From assembly GCA_027030245.1 (NCBI GenBank), contig JALVFE010000023.1, forward strand, positions 21,672-85,671: a stretch of 64,000 bases of DNA. Direction: 5' to 3'. Shown here piece after piece: positions 27,444 through 35,881 of this stretch (positions are counted from its first letter, which is position 1; every line of letters begins with the position of its first letter). Under the pieces are notes generated by a model. It was not told the DNA's origin. It saw only the letters and a list, made by a program, of their open reading frames with translations, and searched no databases. Source of the stretch: Melioribacteraceae bacterium (GTDB lineage: Bacteria; Bacteroidota; Ignavibacteria; Ignavibacteriales; Melioribacteraceae). The translations under genes and the position numbers were made by a program.

Positions 27444-28178
27444 TCAGATATTGTAATTACTTAAAAAATACGGCAGCATTTGCCGCCAGGTCGGCCAGTC
27501 ATGGCGCATGTCGTGACCCCATAAATCAAGCCAATGCCGGATTCCTTTGGAGTTCAAAATATTCGATAAGTGAATAGATGCACTGGGGTCTTCATACTCG
27601 CCTTGCCCCGATGCAATTACTATTCCCAAATTATTCCGCATGCGGTTGAGCAAATTTTCGTCCTTTAAGTTCGGCAGATAATCTACCGGTGAATTAAAAT
27701 AAACGTGATCGTCGTAGTATCCGTCGGTATATCTTTTCAAATCATATACTCCGCTCATTGCAATTGTTCCGCGGAACAAATCGGGTCTTCTGAAAAACAT
27801 GTTAGCCGCATGATAAGCACCGAGGGAAGCACCTGTTGTAATTATCGGAACCTGCCCTTGACAATGACTGAAAATAAAATTAACAACTTCTTCAACAACA
27901 TATTGGTTGTACTGTCCGTGCCGGATTGATTTGTGCGGCGGGTACATGTGCTTGTTCAACCAACTCTCGTTGTTAATGCTGTTGATGGAAAATACCTTGC
28001 ATTTCCCTTCGTCGATAAACGGGGCAATCGCGTCAATCATTTGGAAACGTTCATACTCAAGAAAATCAGCGCCTGCGGTGGGAAACATCAACAACGCAAA
28101 ACCGTAGTGACCGTAAACCGCAATTTCCATGTCTTTGTAAAGGTTGGGACTATACCAAGAATAAATTTCTCTGTGCAT
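27444..28178 (-). CDS. Esterase-family alpha/beta hydrolase
   Basis: A 244-residue cytoplasmic hydrolase of the putative esterase (esterase D-like) group. The nucleophile elbow is TTGASLGAYHA, with Ser in G-A-S-L-G. A Gly-Gln-Gly-Glu stretch (IASGQGEYED) and a late WGHDMRHDW supply plausible acid and His partners. Close relatives are annotated only as esterases, and the substrate is unknown. Its promoter region and first codons are duplicated upstream of dinD (see the two repeats), so this gene once faced open intergenic DNA. Confidence 0.8.
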   Translation of the reverse strand: MHREIYSWYSPNLYKDMEIAVYGHYGFALLMFPTAGADFLEYERFQMIDAIAPFIDEGKCKVFSINSINNESWLNKHMYPPHKSIRHGQYNQYVVEEVVNFIFSHCQGQVPIITTGASLGAYHAANMFFRRPDLFRGTIAMSGVYDLKRYTDGYYDDHVYFNSPVDYLPNLKDENLLNRMRNNLGIVIASGQGEYEDPSASIHLSNILNSKGIRHWLDLWGHDMRHDWPTWRQMLPYFLSNYNI

Positions 28179-28234
28179 TTTAAAACTCTTTTTTATTACT
28201 TGAAAATTAGACTAATACAAATGAAAAAGCAAAC
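28163..28234. repeat. Direct repeat copy 1: esterase promoter and first codons
   Basis: A 72-bp segment that covers the esterase start codon, its first five codons and about 56 bp upstream. It matches 29156-29227 in the same orientation without gaps, with 11 mismatches (about 85% identity). The most conserved part is TTAGACTAATAC..ATGAAAAAGCAAAC. On the minus strand this reads GTTTGCTTTTTCAT..GTATTAGTCTAA, a plausible promoter. Confidence 0.85.
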
Positions 28235-28287
28235 GAACGGTTTTTGCAGTCGGGAAATTTATAGGGTTGTTCTTACGAAATATTATT

Positions 28288-29142
28288 TCAATTATCATTA
28301 TCGGTATTCAATTTTTCCGGATTACGGACAAACTTTTTATCTTCAGATTTTACTCGCCTTTCCAGTTTTTTAATATCTTCGGCAGGCGGAAGATCTTCCG
28401 GGCGTATTCCTCTTTCCAACAATAATTTCCGTACCGCTTTATTATTACGGATATGTTCCCATGCAATACGGTTACCTTTGCTAATATCTTTATTTTTGAT
28501 ATTGAAAATTGTAATTTCGGTAGCGAAATCTTTTGCCTTGATAGTAATTGTAGGTAAAAAATCGGCGAGAGGTCTATTCGGTTTTATCCCTAAACGTTTT
28601 TTCATTTGACCGGTTGTTAGACCAAACAAAGCTTTATCTCCTTTACTCCTGATTATGCCGAAATTTTTATCGTTTCCGGTACGTTCAAATATAAGTTCGG
28701 AAAGCTCTTTTTCAGATAATGTTAATTTTTGACGGGCTTGTAGGCGTTCCCAATCTTTAATTCGTTTTTCAATAATCTCGGCTTTTCTGGTTTGTACGGC
28801 AAAATAGTTTTGGGCAAAAGCGATAGCTTCTTTTTGCGGGTCTCCGTTTTGAGCGATCAGATAACATGCAAAACGGGTTAACATGAAATCCCGAATTTCT
28901 TTTGTCGCTCCTTTAGGCATTGCTATCGTTTTGTTGACGTCAACAAAATGATCGTTAATTTGATGCCCGGCCGTTTCGCAGGCGGTTTTTGCTTTGTTTA
29001 TTACTTTGGAAAAATTACGCCATTCGGTATAACCCAAGAGATGCTGCAAGTCCCGGGCAAACCAAAATTCAATTCCGTTTTCGGTTTTATTGGCATAGGA
29101 TTCAAAATCTTCAGTTAACGATTTTATGATTTCTTTTTTCAT
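28288..29142 (-). CDS. dinD: DNA-damage-inducible protein D homologue
   Basis: A 284-residue DinD-family protein. The first 100 residues form a BRO-N-like domain (FWFARDLQHLLGYTEWRNF, a signature of the family), followed by AIAFAQNYFAVQTRKAE and a C-terminal helical half with GNRIAWEHIRNNKAVR. E. coli DinD is SOS-induced and affects RecA filaments; the family is often on mobile DNA. The gene lies between two 72-bp direct repeats and behind a duplicated esterase leader, so it looks like a late insertion into this locus. uvrB, another classic SOS gene, is next door and divergent. I saw no convincing LexA box. Confidence 0.88.
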   Translation of the reverse strand: MKKEIIKSLTEDFESYANKTENGIEFWFARDLQHLLGYTEWRNFSKVINKAKTACETAGHQINDHFVDVNKTIAMPKGATKEIRDFMLTRFACYLIAQNGDPQKEAIAFAQNYFAVQTRKAEIIEKRIKDWERLQARQKLTLSEKELSELIFERTGNDKNFGIIRSKGDKALFGLTTGQMKKRLGIKPNRPLADFLPTITIKAKDFATEITIFNIKNKDISKGNRIAWEHIRNNKAVRKLLLERGIRPEDLPPAEDIKKLERRVKSEDKKFVRNPEKLNTDNDN

Positions 29143-29147
29143 TTTTA

Positions 29148-29171
29148 TTATCCCAATATTTCTTGGTGCAT
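29148..29171 (-). pseudogene. Relic esterase start: 7-codon leader ORF before dinD
   Basis: Within the second repeat copy, the ATG of the duplicated esterase start opens a mini-ORF reading MHQEILG then TAA, against MHREIYSW in the intact esterase. It stops 5 nt before the dinD ATG. It is either a silent remnant of the duplication or an accidental leader peptide that couples translation to dinD. Confidence 0.65.
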
Positions 29172-29227
29172 TCTGAAATTCTTTTTTAATATTTAAAATT
29201 TAGACTAATACGAATGAAAAAGCAAAC
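29156..29227. repeat. Direct repeat copy 2: duplicated esterase leader upstream of dinD
   Basis: Second copy of the 72-bp segment, offset by 993 bp from the first. Read on the minus strand it places the same candidate promoter 34 to 85 bp ahead of dinD. Similarity stops within a few bases after the fifth codon of the relic, and also beyond the AAGCAAAC end. Confidence 0.85.
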
Positions 29228-29343
29228 CCGGAACTAATTCATTAAAAATATGTTGAAGAAAAGCGGAAAGTTATTCTACCCATTTATTGATTTTTACCCA
29301 AACTTTTGTTTTTATATAAAGTTATTTACAATTTTTATTAATT

Positions 29344-31362
29344 ATGAAAAAATTCGAATTAGTTTCAAATTATAAACCGTCCGGTGATCAACCGGAGGCA
29401 ATACGGCAGTTAACCGAAGGCATTTTGCGGGGTGACAAGCACCAGGTTTTGCTCGGTGTTACGGGCAGCGGGAAAACTTTTACAATGTCGAACGTTATAG
29501 CAAACGTTAATAAACCGACATTAATAATTTCGCCGAATAAAACTTTAGCTGCACAGCTTTATTCCGAGTTCAAATCTTTTTTCCCCAATAATTCGGTTGA
29601 GTTTTTCATCAGTTATTACGATTACTATCAACCCGAAGCTTATGTTGTAAAAAGCGACCTTTACATCGAGAAAGATTTTTCCGTTAACGAAGAAATCGAC
29701 CGGCTCCGGCTTAAAGCCACAACTTCGCTTATAGAAGGAAGACGCGACGTAATAATTGTGGCAAGCGTAAGTTGTATTTACGGAATCGGATCGCCGGAAC
29801 AATACGCCAGACAAATTTTATTTGTAAACCGGGGGCAAACGCTTGACAGAAAAGATTTTTTACGCAAGCTTGTTGATATTCATTTTGTAAGGAACGATTT
29901 CGAATTTACACGCGGAACTTTCCGTGCGCGCGGCGACGTTGTGGAAATAATTCCCGCATACGAAGACGAAGAAGCAATCCGTATAGAATTTTGGGATGAC
30001 GAAATCGAAAGAATTTCGCTCATCGATTCTCTTACCGGAAATTTTATTAAAGAAGTCGATAGCGTTGCAATCTATCCGGCGAAACATTTTATCACAACTC
30101 AAGACCAGCTAAACCGCGCTATCCGTTCCATCGAGGAGGAATTAAAAGAAAGATTAAAATATTTTTGGTCGGAAGAAAAATACCTGGAAGCTCAAAGACT
30201 CGAACAGCGCACACGATACGATATCGAAATGATGAAGGAAATCGGTTACTGCTCGGGTATAGAAAACTATTCGAGGCATTTGGACGGTAGACCGCCCGGT
30301 TCGAGACCTGCGTGTTTGCTCGATTATTTTCCCGAAGACTATCTTTTGATTATAGACGAATCCCATGTTACCGTTCCGCAAATCCGGGGAATGTATAACG
30401 GCGACCGGGCAAGAAAAGAAACTTTGGTCGAATATGGTTTTCGTTTACCATCGGCACTCGATAACAGACCGTTGAAATTCGATGAGTTCGAGGAACTTAC
30501 CAATCAAGTGGTTTATGTTAGTGCTACTCCGGGACCTTACGAGCTCGAAAAAACCAAAGGCGTTGTGGTAGAGCAGGTAATCCGTCCCACCGGTCTTTTG
30601 GATCCCGAGATTGAAGTGCGCCCGGTAAAAGGGCAAATTGATGATTTGATCGGCGAAATAAGAGACCGCGTTGCTAAAAACGAACGGGTTTTGGTCACTA
30701 CGCTTACCAAAAAAATGGCCGAAGATTTATCCGATTATCTCGATAAAATCAATATCAAAGTAAGATACATCCACAGCGATATAGATGCGCTTGAACGCGT
30801 GGAAATAATCCGCGATTTACGAATAGGCGATTTTGACGTGCTCGTCGGTGTGAACTTATTGCGGGAAGGTTTGGATTTACCCGAGGTTTCCCTTGTTGCA
30901 ATTATCGATGCAGACAAAGAAGGATTTTTAAGAAGTGAGCGGTCATTGATGCAAACCGCCGGCAGAACCGCACGGAACGTTGACGGAAAAGTTATAATGT
31001 ACGCCGATACAATTACGAATTCAATGAAAAAAACCATAGACGAAACCAACAGAAGAAGAAAACTTCAGCTCGAATACAACAAAAAACACGGAATTACACC
31101 GAAAACCATTTACAAATCCAAAGAGGAAATTTTATCGTCTACATCTATTGCGGATGTACGCGGCAAGGAAAAAGAACAAGAAACAAGCTTTTCCAAAGTT
31201 GCCGAACCCGTGATTAAATATATGACGGCCGATCAAAAAGAAGACCTGATTAAACAAATGGAAGAAGAAATGTACACCGCAGCTAAAGATTTGGAATTCG
31301 AACGTGCGGCATATTTGAGGGATGAAATAGAGAAGTTGAAAAAAATGGTCGGGAGGAAATAA
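29344..31362 (+). CDS. uvrB: Excinuclease ABC subunit B
   Basis: Damage-verification helicase of nucleotide excision repair; it works with UvrA and UvrC. The 672 residues are full length. Present are the Walker A site GVTGSGKTF, the damage-probing beta-hairpin [11 protein letters not shown], the DESH motif II ([10 protein letters not shown]), VSATPGPYE, the helicase motif GRTARN, and a C-terminal UVR domain ([19 protein letters not shown]) that contacts UvrC. It has its own terminator and is divergent from dinD. Confidence 0.98.
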   Translation: MKKFELVSNYKPSGDQPEAIRQLTEGILRGDKHQVLLGVTGSGKTFTMSNVIANVNKPTLIISPNKTLAAQLYSEFKSFFPNNSVEFFISYYDYYQPEAYVVKSDLYIEKDFSVNEEIDRLRLKATTSLIEGRRDVIIVASVSCIYGIGSPEQYARQILFVNRGQTLDRKDFLRKLVDIHFVRNDFEFTRGTFRARGDVVEIIPAYEDEEAIRIEFWDDEIERISLIDSLTGNFIKEVDSVAIYPAKHFITTQDQLNRAIRSIEEELKERLKYFWSEEKYLEAQRLEQRTRYDIEMMKEIGYCSGIENYSRHLDGRPPGSRPACLLDYFPEDYLLIIDESHVTVPQIRGMYNGDRARKETLVEYGFRLPSALDNRPLKFDEFEELTNQVVYVSATPGPYELEKTKGVVVEQVIRPTGLLDPEIEVRPVKGQIDDLIGEIRDRVAKNERVLVTTLTKKMAEDLSDYLDKINIKVRYIHSDIDALERVEIIRDLRIGDFDVLVGVNLLREGLDLPEVSLVAIIDADKEGFLRSERSLMQTAGRTARNVDGKVIMYADTITNSMKKTIDETNRRRKLQLEYNKKHGITPKTIYKSKEEILSSTSIADVRGKEKEQETSFSKVAEPVIKYMTADQKEDLIKQMEEEMYTAAKDLEFERAAYLRDEIEKLKKMVGRK

Positions 31363-31389
31363 ATTTCAAATCCTAAACTTTAAATTGCC

Positions 31390-31421
31390 GGGGACGCAAA
31401 ATTTACGTCCCCTACTTTTTT
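31390..31421 (+). terminator. Rho-independent terminator of uvrB
   Basis: Perfect 7-bp stem GGGGACG / CGTCCCC with a 9-nt loop, followed by TACTTTTTTC, starting 28 bp after the uvrB stop codon. Confidence 0.85.
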
Positions 31422-31440
31422 CTCGTGAATTAAAAAAATT

Positions 31441-32300
31441 TTTTTCAAATTGTTCTTCTTAGATCCCGAAACAAGTTCGGGATGACATATTCTTTAATCT
31501 GTCATGCTGTCCCGAAAGCTTTCGGGATCAGCATCTGATTAAATCATGAGTTCATTTTAAATCCCGAAACCATCCGCCGGAGGCGGACGGAATGACAGAT
31601 GAAGAAATTCCAAATAACTAATGACAAAATGTTTCATTCTGCTAAAGTTTATAATTTTTAACCACAGATTCGCACGGATTTCGGCACAGATTTTCACAGA
31701 AAAGAATTTTATTTTATTGCTACCACCGTCCATACGGTGGTAGAATTAAACCGACCGAACCCCGTAGGGGTGGAATATTTATAATAATCGTAAACCACAA
31801 CAACGTTAAAACCCCGGCGGGGTGACACCTTAAATTTAAGTCATGCTTAATCTGTGCCACTCCTACGGAGTTTTGATTTTATGTTAGAATGCTTGTTCTA
31901 TAAATATGCCACGCCTACGGCGTTTGGGGGAAGAAATGGAGAGTTCCTTTTAGATCCCGAAACGAGTTCGGGATGACGAGTCTTTATCTCTCATGCTGTA
32001 CGCAGAAAGTGGGTTTCCCATGTCATGCTGTCCGCTGCAAGCGGATTATTTCAGCATCTGATTTAAATTACGAATTCATTTTTAGATTCAGAAACAAGTT
32101 CGGAATGACATGTTAATAAGCAATCCGCCGAAGGCAGACGGGATAACACGTTCCTCACAATGTTATGGAATGTGTCATGCCGAACTTGGTTCGGCATCTG
32201 ATTAAAATTACGGATTCCCTTTAGATCCCGAAACGATCCGCCGGAGGCGGACGGAATGACAGTTAAATAAATCCCAAATAACAAATTCCCCATAAATAAT
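31441..32300. repeat. Repeat-filled spacer of about 0.9 kb
   Basis: No gene is supported here. The spacer holds several units of the GATCCCGAAAC..GTTCGGGATGACA and GTCATGCTGTCCCGAA..TTCGGGATCAGCATC families, and of GATCCGCCGGAGGCGGACGG. Between 31718 and 31930 lies a second family of short hairpins: ACCACCGT-ccat-ACGGTGGT, CCCCGTAGGGG, CCCCGGCGGGG, ACTCC-TAC-GGAGT and ACGCC-TAC-GGCGT, separated by stretches like TTGTTCTATAAATATG. The 31889-31945 part is related to 62379 and 62893. An ORF of 76 codons read across it is a translation of the repeats. Confidence 0.85.
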
Positions 32301-32341
32301 TTCTGCAGGGTAACGTAAAAACTTCGTAAAACTTTCTTTAT

Positions 32342-32941
32342 TTATTTCTTGCCGGTTACACGTTTGTAAACTATTTCAAAACTCTTAAATTCCTTGCCGT
32401 CTTGCTCCATATACATTTCAAACAACTGTGTGTTTTCGTCAACAAATTTCACTACCGATTTGAAAGGGACTTCTTTTTTCGAAACCGGATCAACGGCAAA
32501 ACCGGAATACTTTATGGAATTTGACTTTTTATCGTATGTGCCGACCGCAGTTGATATACCTGTTCCCATGTTATCAATCCATACACTTTTGAATTTCCCC
32601 AAAGCATTATCGTAACCGTCCAAGGCTATTCCTTCCATGGGCATATTCATTACCTTTCCGTGCAATGTGGATTTCAGATAACGACCGCCTAAAATGGATT
32701 CCACTTCCGCCGTCCCTTCCGATACCGCCGGTTCCGCGCCGGGTTGTTGCCAAAATTTCGATTCGGTTTTCCAAGTACCGGCGAACTTAGCCAATAACTT
32801 ATGCATTTCACCTGGCGTCATGTAATTCATCCAGGCTTTTTGCTCCGGGCTCATCGGATGTTCTTCTTGTGCAAAAAGAGTAAATGAAGTAAATAACAAA
32901 CTGATGAACAGCGTTGCTGTTAATATTCTGTTAGTTTTCAT
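32342..32941 (-). CDS. DUF1579 family protein, exported
   Basis: A 199-residue protein with a signal peptide ending near TLFAQ (residue 25). The mature part matches the DUF1579 pattern: LLAKFAGTWKTESKFW, then EGTAEVESILGGRYLKST and GYDNALGKFKSVWIDNMGTG. This is a lipocalin-like beta-barrel fold of unknown function. It is flanked by the repeat spacer on one side and 124 bp of AT-rich DNA on the other, with no apparent operon partner. Confidence 0.8.
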   Translation of the reverse strand: MKTNRILTATLFISLLFTSFTLFAQEEHPMSPEQKAWMNYMTPGEMHKLLAKFAGTWKTESKFWQQPGAEPAVSEGTAEVESILGGRYLKSTLHGKVMNMPMEGIALDGYDNALGKFKSVWIDNMGTGISTAVGTYDKKSNSIKYSGFAVDPVSKKEVPFKSVVKFVDENTQLFEMYMEQDGKEFKSFEIVYKRVTGKK

Positions 32942-33065
32942 TTGGTTTTCCCTTTCTTTTGTGAAATTTAAGACAACCTATCCAAATATTTTATAAATGT
33001 CAAATGTTTTTGAGTTTCTAGTGCAATTTTTATAAAATGAATTCAAGTAATCGAGAGCAAGTAAA

Positions 33066-33698
33066 ATGATAAAATTAAAACTGGGAATTTGTGTTTTCTT
33101 TTGTGTTGGGATTTTCAATCAAAATTTTTCACAAAATTCCAATGATATCTATTTGATTAAAACAGCTTGGCATATGGGAATTTCGTTAAAGATCGACAGC
33201 TTTACTGTTTCCAAATTAAACGTTCTTAGATACTTCGAAAAATATAAATTTGCCGATATCGGTTGGGGCGACGAAGATTTTTATCAAAATCCCGGTATCA
33301 ATATTTTGCTGGGATTAAAAGCGCTTTTCTTCCCAACGTCAAGCGTGGTGAGAATTTCGGGAATTTATTCCGATATAAAATATCTAATCGATATAAGCGA
33401 TTTTGCGGTCAAACTAAGTCTCTCCGAAAAACAATTTTCAAAACTGCTTGAATTTATTGACAAATCATTAACAACAAATGACCACGGCAACTATGTTATT
33501 GCTTCGGAAAAGAACGGAGGACAAATTATTTTTTTCAAATCGAATCTAAAATATCATGTGTTTCATACATGCAACACGTGGATTGCCGAAGCATTAAATT
33601 ATGCGGATTTAAAAATCAGTAAAACCGGAATTATCACCGCCCAACAACTTTACAGGGAACTTAGGAAAATTGGCAAGGTTCTCAAATCACCACGTTAA
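33066..33698 (+). CDS. DUF2459 family protein, exported
   Basis: A 210-residue protein with a signal peptide ending near NQNFSQ. The DUF2459 hallmarks are present: TAWHMGISLKI near the mature start, ADIGWGDEDFYQNP, and FHTCNTWIAEALNYADLKI close to the end. The conserved His, Asp and Cys-Asn-Thr-Trp suggest an NlpC/P60-like hydrolase fold, but no activity is established. Upstream spacing and strand suggest its own promoter; the msrA gene follows after 132 bp. Confidence 0.75.
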   Translation: MIKLKLGICVFFCVGIFNQNFSQNSNDIYLIKTAWHMGISLKIDSFTVSKLNVLRYFEKYKFADIGWGDEDFYQNPGINILLGLKALFFPTSSVVRISGIYSDIKYLIDISDFAVKLSLSEKQFSKLLEFIDKSLTTNDHGNYVIASEKNGGQIIFFKSNLKYHVFHTCNTWIAEALNYADLKISKTGIITAQQLYRELRKIGKVLKSPR

Positions 33699-33830
33699 TA
33701 CTTTTATATTCATAACTTTTAATATTATTTTTTAATAAACCCGATTTGCTAATGCGGGATATTAATTTTTGCATTGAATAAAACGAATTCTCTGTATAAC
33801 TTGCGTAAAATTAAAGAAGGAGTAAAAGGA

Positions 33831-34478
33831 ATGTTAAATAAACTGATTACAATTTTCATTATTTTTCTGCTCGCTAACTTTTTAGTTATCGCTCAATCAA
33901 AAAATACGGAACAAAAAACGGAAAAGAATATGAATGAAAATAAATTTGAAAAAGCCACATTCGGTTCGGGATGTTTCTGGTGCACCGAGGCAATTTTCGA
34001 ACAATTGGAGGGCGTTATAGATGTTGTTTCGGGTTATTCCGGGGGAACGGTTCCAAATCCGACTTACAAACAAGTTTCGTCCGGCACCACAGGTCACGCC
34101 GAAGTATGCCAAATTACATTCGATCCGGAAGTTATTTCTTACGACGAACTTTTAAAAGTGTTTTGGTCAACTCACGATCCAACAACTTTAAACCGCCAAG
34201 GCAACGACGTTGGGACGCAATACCGTTCGGTAATTTTTTATCATAACGAAAAGCAAAAGGAATTGGCGGAACAATACAAACGGAAACTTGACGAAGCTAA
34301 AATTTTTCCCGATCCGATTGTTACCGAAATCTCACCGTTTAAGCATTTCTACAAAGCGGAAGATTATCATCAAAACTATTATGAACTTAATCCGGATCAG
34401 GCTTATTGCAGTTTTGTAATTACTCCGAAAGTAGAAAAGTTCAAAAAGATTTTCAAAAACAAACTGAAGAAAAAATAA
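33831..34478 (+). CDS. msrA: Peptide-methionine (S)-S-oxide reductase, exported
   Basis: Repairs oxidised methionine in proteins. The catalytic Cys is in FGSGCFWCTEAIF, and family motifs VVSGYSGG, GHAEVCQITFDPE and HDPTTLNRQGNDVGTQYRS follow. I chose the ATG preceded by AGAAGGAG; it gives 215 residues with an N-terminal signal segment (IIFLLANFLVIAQ), so the enzyme probably acts in the periplasm. The frame is open 19 codons further upstream but lacks a ribosome site. Its stop abuts the convergent HAD gene. Confidence 0.93.
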   Translation: MLNKLITIFIIFLLANFLVIAQSKNTEQKTEKNMNENKFEKATFGSGCFWCTEAIFEQLEGVIDVVSGYSGGTVPNPTYKQVSSGTTGHAEVCQITFDPEVISYDELLKVFWSTHDPTTLNRQGNDVGTQYRSVIFYHNEKQKELAEQYKRKLDEAKIFPDPIVTEISPFKHFYKAEDYHQNYYELNPDQAYCSFVITPKVEKFKKIFKNKLKKK

Positions 34479-35123
34479 TTAGCGGTTGTTCATCAAGTCG
34501 GTTAACGAATTAAACACGGGCACACCGCAGCGGCTTAATTTTTCGCGGGATTGGTGTCCGCCGGCAAGCAAAACGCAGCGGGCGCCTATTTCGTTTGCTA
34601 CTTCAAAATCGTGAACGGTATCGCCGATGAGCAATGTTTTTTCCGGGGATGCGCCAATTTTCTTTATCAGCTCGCGACCCAAATCTATTTTGCTTGTTGC
34701 GTAAATGTGATTTAAGCCGATAATGAATTCGAAATATTCCCGTATTCCGAAGTGATCAACAACCGCATTTAAAGTATCTTGTTTATACGCGGATAAAATT
34801 GATTGTTTAATCCCTTTTCCTTTAAGATAATTCAGCATTTCCATGGCGCCCTTGCTCAATCCGCTTTCCAATTTTCTTTCTTCGTATTCGTCCATCCATT
34901 CTTTCCCAACCTTTTCAAAAGGTTCTACAGAAAAATCGAATCCGGCGGCGATATAATAATTTTCCACCGGGATGGTAAAAATGGATTTATACTTTTCCAC
35001 CGTTAGTTGCGGCAACCCCCTTCTTTTTAAAACGCCGTTTATAATGTTAACGCAAAGGTCAACATCGTCGAAAAGCGTTCCGTTCCAATCCCAAATAATA
35101 TGTTCGTATTCTTCTAATCTCAT
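34479..35123 (-). CDS. HAD-family phosphatase, phosphoglycolate-phosphatase-like
   Basis: A 214-residue haloacid dehalogenase-type hydrolase, last gene of a four-gene minus-strand operon. Motif I reads WDWNGTLFDD: the nucleophile Asp is kept, but the second Asp of DxDGT is Asn, as in a subgroup of these enzymes. Motif II is in QSILSAYKQ and motif IV in LLIGDTVHDFEVANEIG. An alpha-helical cap lies between residues of about 20 and 85. The substrate is unknown. The start overlaps the SDR stop by 4 bp. Confidence 0.82.
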   Translation of the reverse strand: MRLEEYEHIIWDWNGTLFDDVDLCVNIINGVLKRRGLPQLTVEKYKSIFTIPVENYYIAAGFDFSVEPFEKVGKEWMDEYEERKLESGLSKGAMEMLNYLKGKGIKQSILSAYKQDTLNAVVDHFGIREYFEFIIGLNHIYATSKIDLGRELIKKIGASPEKTLLIGDTVHDFEVANEIGARCVLLAGGHQSREKLSRCGVPVFNSLTDLMNNR

Positions 35124-35881
35124 TCGTACTTGTTTTTAGACGCCAAATATTCATAAACTGCCGAAGGTAATAAACCGAGAATTTTAACAATTACCGACAT
35201 CGGAAGCGGGAAGGAAAATACTCTTTTCCCTTTTTCTATTCCTTTAATGATATAGTCCGCCGCTTTATCCGGCTGCATAAGAAAAGGCATGGGGAACCGG
35301 TTTTTGTCGGTCATCGGAGTTTTTACAAAACCCGGTTTTACCGTAATTACTTTAATATTATATTTTTTTAATTCGATTCTTAAACCTTCCAAATAAATCG
35401 ATGCGGCGGCTTTGCTTGCGCTGTAAAAACTGCTGCCGGAGTATCCGCGGTTATCGGCAAGACTCGAAATACCGACAATTGTTCCTTTCTTGTTTGGGAT
35501 ATAATCTTTAATTAACTGCTCGACCCAATAAATAATACCGAATACATTAGTGCCGAAGATTTCTTCTGCTAAACCGGAATCGAATTTTTCCACTTTCATT
35601 CTGTATGACACGCCGGAGTTTAAAATTGCAATATCAACAAAACCGGAATTTTCTTTAATAAAAGAATACGCTTTTTCCACATCCGGTTTTTTACTTACAT
35701 CGCACTTTACCGTTAATATTTTAAAACTCCCGGCAGTATTTTCAGCTTTAAATTTTTCAAGCGCTTCCAAATTCCGCGCGATTAAAATCAGATTATTACG
35801 TTTAGCAAGTTTTTCCGCAAGAGCTTTGCCTATTCCGCTCGAAGCGCCCGTAATTAATATGTTTTTACCGGATAGTTTCAT
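35120..35881 (-). CDS. Short-chain dehydrogenase/reductase
   Basis: A 253-residue NAD(P)-dependent oxidoreductase. The cofactor motif is ITGASSGIGKALA, and the catalytic Ser and YxxxK are in GISSLADN and SFYSASKAAAS. The C-terminal part (FSFPLPMSVIVKILGLLPSAVYEYLA) is hydrophobic, which suggests membrane association and a lipid-like substrate, as in DltE/SDR7-like enzymes. It overlaps miaA and the HAD gene by 4 bp on either side. Confidence 0.88.
   Translation of the reverse strand: MKLSGKNILITGASSGIGKALAEKLAKRNNLILIARNLEALEKFKAENTAGSFKILTVKCDVSKKPDVEKAYSFIKENSGFVDIAILNSGVSYRMKVEKFDSGLAEEIFGTNVFGIIYWVEQLIKDYIPNKKGTIVGISSLADNRGYSGSSFYSASKAAASIYLEGLRIELKKYNIKVITVKPGFVKTPMTDKNRFPMPFLMQPDKAADYIIKGIEKGKRVFSFPLPMSVIVKILGLLPSAVYEYLASKNKYE

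Noticed and set aside
28163..29227. dinD as part of a prophage or integrative element
   Set aside because: No integrase, phage structural gene or tRNA attachment site nearby; the flanking repeats are explained by duplication of the esterase leader.
29143..29343. LexA box shared by dinD and uvrB
   Set aside because: Looked for CTGT-N8-ACAG, GAAC/GTTC and GTAC-type palindromes between the divergent genes; none convincing.
32063..32293. 76-codon minus-strand frame in the repeat spacer
   Set aside because: Its residues (for example HSELVSES) are the translation of the hairpin repeats, which stay open in several frames.
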